Assembly: GCF_910591885.1 (NCBI RefSeq)
Contig: NC_063278.1
Span: forward strand, 7,537,501-7,601,500
DNA: 64,000 nucleotides
Reading direction: 5' to 3'
Source: Bombus terrestris
Lineage: Eukaryota; Arthropoda; Insecta; Hymenoptera; Apidae
Each line of letters opens with the position of its first letter. The first letter of the stretch is position 1. Both the position numbers and the translations under genes were made by a program. The notes under the pieces were generated by a model. That model worked only from the letters and a program-made list of their open reading frames with translations. It did not search any database and had not been told where the DNA came from. Below are positions 61,901-64,000 of the stretch, piece after piece.

Positions 61901-64000
61901 GTTTCGTATCTTTAAACGTCTGGATTCTTGAATTTGAGACGCTTTAATCGAGATGATTTAATCCCGCGATTTTATCGTTTAAACTCTTCAACGATATATC
62001 TGGCGGTCCAAGAATATCCTTGCTTCTCCTTTTTCTCCTGACTTTTTCTCTCGAAGCGTGATATATTTCTTAACCCTTAGTCTTCTCGAATTCCTGCAAC
62101 CGGATCTCTGTTATCTTTTCATAAAAGGATCGATGTACAGCATATTACGAAGAATCGATGGTATTTGAAAACTCGAAGAAAAAAGAGAAGAGAAACATCT
62201 ATTCCATTAAAAAGACTTACAAATTTTTACTTTTATAAATCTATTTTATTTTTTTTATTATTAGTTGTGTAAAAGAAACTTGTAATTTGATATATTTAGT
62301 AAGAAAGAATTCCTTTACTAAACACTGATAATGTTCTTTTTTTTATTAAATTAATGTGCACGTCCTCGGCAGGATCTAAAAAGTTGCATATATATTTGTT
62401 CAGCACAGAAGCGTGTTCTTGTTCAAACAATCGGTAGCATCCAGTTCCCATTCGTCAATTGCCCCGCCTCGTTTTTCTTTCTCAATACCAAACCTCTGTT
62501 CGAACGTTTCACCCGTTACTCGTTTCGCTCGCTTAGTCGTCCTGACTAATCGATTTTGCTGTCGTGTTTTTCGAAGTTATTTTTGCATCGTGTTTTTCTA
62601 CTCGTTCCACGATGGCCGGCATAAAATTTTTTACGATTCTACCGAGATATTTTTTCTCGAAAAGTTCGTCTTCAGCATCGTTTCGCGCTAATGGCATGCA
62701 ACTTTCGCCAGAACTCTATTCAGTAATACGATTATTATCGCGGTCTGAAAGTTTCAGAGACACAAGTTAGCATTATTCAGACGGCCGCGCTACGCGAATC
62801 TTCTCGGCGGAAGTTCTCGTTTCCCCTCGAAATTGGATTCCATTGAACACGCCACGACCTTGCAAAATGTTGTCCACCCATGAGTTATTTCGTGACTATG
62901 GCGCGTCAGAAATTTCCTAGAAATTTCAGGCGGCTTATACGAATTCACCAGCGATATTCGCTTAGCGAAAATCAACGAAAACCTGTTGGAAACTTCTATC
63001 GTCAATATTTAAGTGTCATCGGACGCGTACGTTCGCACATTGTGCACAATTAGATACAAGACGTAGTTTCTAGCGTGAAACGCTATCATATAATATACCG
63101 GGTGTACTGTTCTAAATTGAACGTCTAAATTATGATTGCTGTTGCAGAAATAACTGAGAGATTTTTGTCATTTACTGGCTTAATTTAAATGAGTTACAGT
63201 ATGCAGTACAGCGAGTGTATACATGTACATTGCACGTATTCATGGATTTATACGTGCAACGAACATACGGCAAATTGACTCAATTAATCAAAGAGTAAAA
63301 ATATTATACTTCGCTGTTGAGTTGATCGTTAAAAATCGACTGGTGGATTGCCATGGATATAAAAACTCGGGAAACTGAATTTTCATCTTTACAGATTTTT
63401 ATTGCAAATTTGCTTCGATCATTTAAAGCGTTGAATTTTGTTTATGAAAAATAATCCGAATAAAAGGTATTTACAGCTGACTCGGTCGAAAATTTATTGA
63501 AAATAATTCCGACACATCCACGCAATTTTCGTGTATCGTTCGAGATTAATTTTCTCGTCGACGTCAGGTCAATTTTGCCTCGTATTATAAATATTTAATA
63601 GCTGAATTCTGGAGCTTATCGTTTTTAACACTTTTACTATTTGTATTTCGTTATTTTATTATATTTTTAGACTTTTCATATTTTGCGTTAAAAGTTTCGT
63701 GATGTATTTATTCTTTTTATGAAATTACGGTATAGCCTTTAATATATTTAAACGAATGATTGAATGAATTTGAATAATTAAGCGAGATTTTATGGTTTCA
63801 TTCGTCACCATTAATTAAGTTTTAATGAACGATTTGTCGACGATTTCGCTCGTGATTCTCAACGACCAAGCGTTTCAATTAGAACACATCATCGTCGATG
63901 ATATTCCAGCAGTCAATCAACGTACTCGCGTATGCACATGCTCTGCTTGCTCAAATTTTGGTCGTCGGCCAAAGCAGCGAACGACCACCAAAAGGATTTC
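58951..64000. other. Right-hand region without an assigned gene
   Basis: AT-rich, with GC-raised islands at about 60060-60480 and 62430-62800. An AT-only minisatellite-like stretch lies at about 61245-61320. A plus frame at 62612-62770 (MAGIKFFTILPRYFFSKSSS) resembles a mitochondrial presequence but has no confirmed partner. If the minus exon at 58950 is real, part of this is its intron. The last 150 bp are again GC-raised. Confidence 0.4.
61245..61320. repeat. AT-only tandem stretch
   Basis: Imperfect reiterations of TTATACAATTATATACTA and TATAATTAT. Confidence 0.85.

Noticed and set aside
63095..63125. ATACCGGGTGT motif resembling a transposon end
   Set aside because: No partner end was found. 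The ACACCCTGT at 13890 is too short a match.

Overview
This is an AT-rich, intron-containing animal nuclear window. The protein families and the base composition (AT-rich background, GC-elevated exons) fit an insect, most likely a hymenopteran and possibly a bee; the species call is inference. No bacterial, viral or CRISPR-like system was seen.

Left third (1-9.5 kb) is gene-dense. A ninjurin-family membrane protein (+, 1164-1874) lies tail to tail with a five-exon TEDC1-like gene (-, 1963-3403), with only 88 bp between the two stop codons. A six-exon Spaetzle-like cytokine gene (+, 4661-7283) follows, with a recognisable TATA/Inr promoter. A CDC42 small effector (Spec2-like, -, 9206-9502) closes the block. 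From 10.4 to 16 kb there are no convincing genes, but there are two non-autonomous DNA transposons: a long imperfect inverted repeat (10447-11300) and a 466-bp Tc1/mariner-type MITE (14316-14781). The mitochondrial calcium uniporter MCU occupies 16.5-20.9 kb on the minus strand, with the N-terminal exon(s) unresolved. A decayed non-LTR retrotransposon sits at 23.9-24.9 kb.

The right two thirds appear to belong to one long plus-strand gene. Five common exons (50720-57546) encode about 1120 residues of acidic/basic, low-complexity, largely disordered sequence that I cannot assign to a family. Upstream of a long intron I find three separate candidate first coding exons (27106-27185, 30550-30617, 40763-41001), spread over 14 kb. 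All three end in the same phase (2), so each would complete an arginine codon with the first base of exon 50720. A fourth exon (33570-33743) is phase 2 to 2 and could be a cassette. This multi-promoter gene is the most interesting object in the window.

Beyond 57.5 kb, a solo end of the same MITE family lies in the 3' UTR of the long gene. A minus-strand terminal exon at 58889-58950 suggests a convergent gene whose other exons lie further right. The remainder (59-64 kb) is mostly anonymous, with GC-raised islands near 60.1-60.5 and 62.4-62.8 kb.
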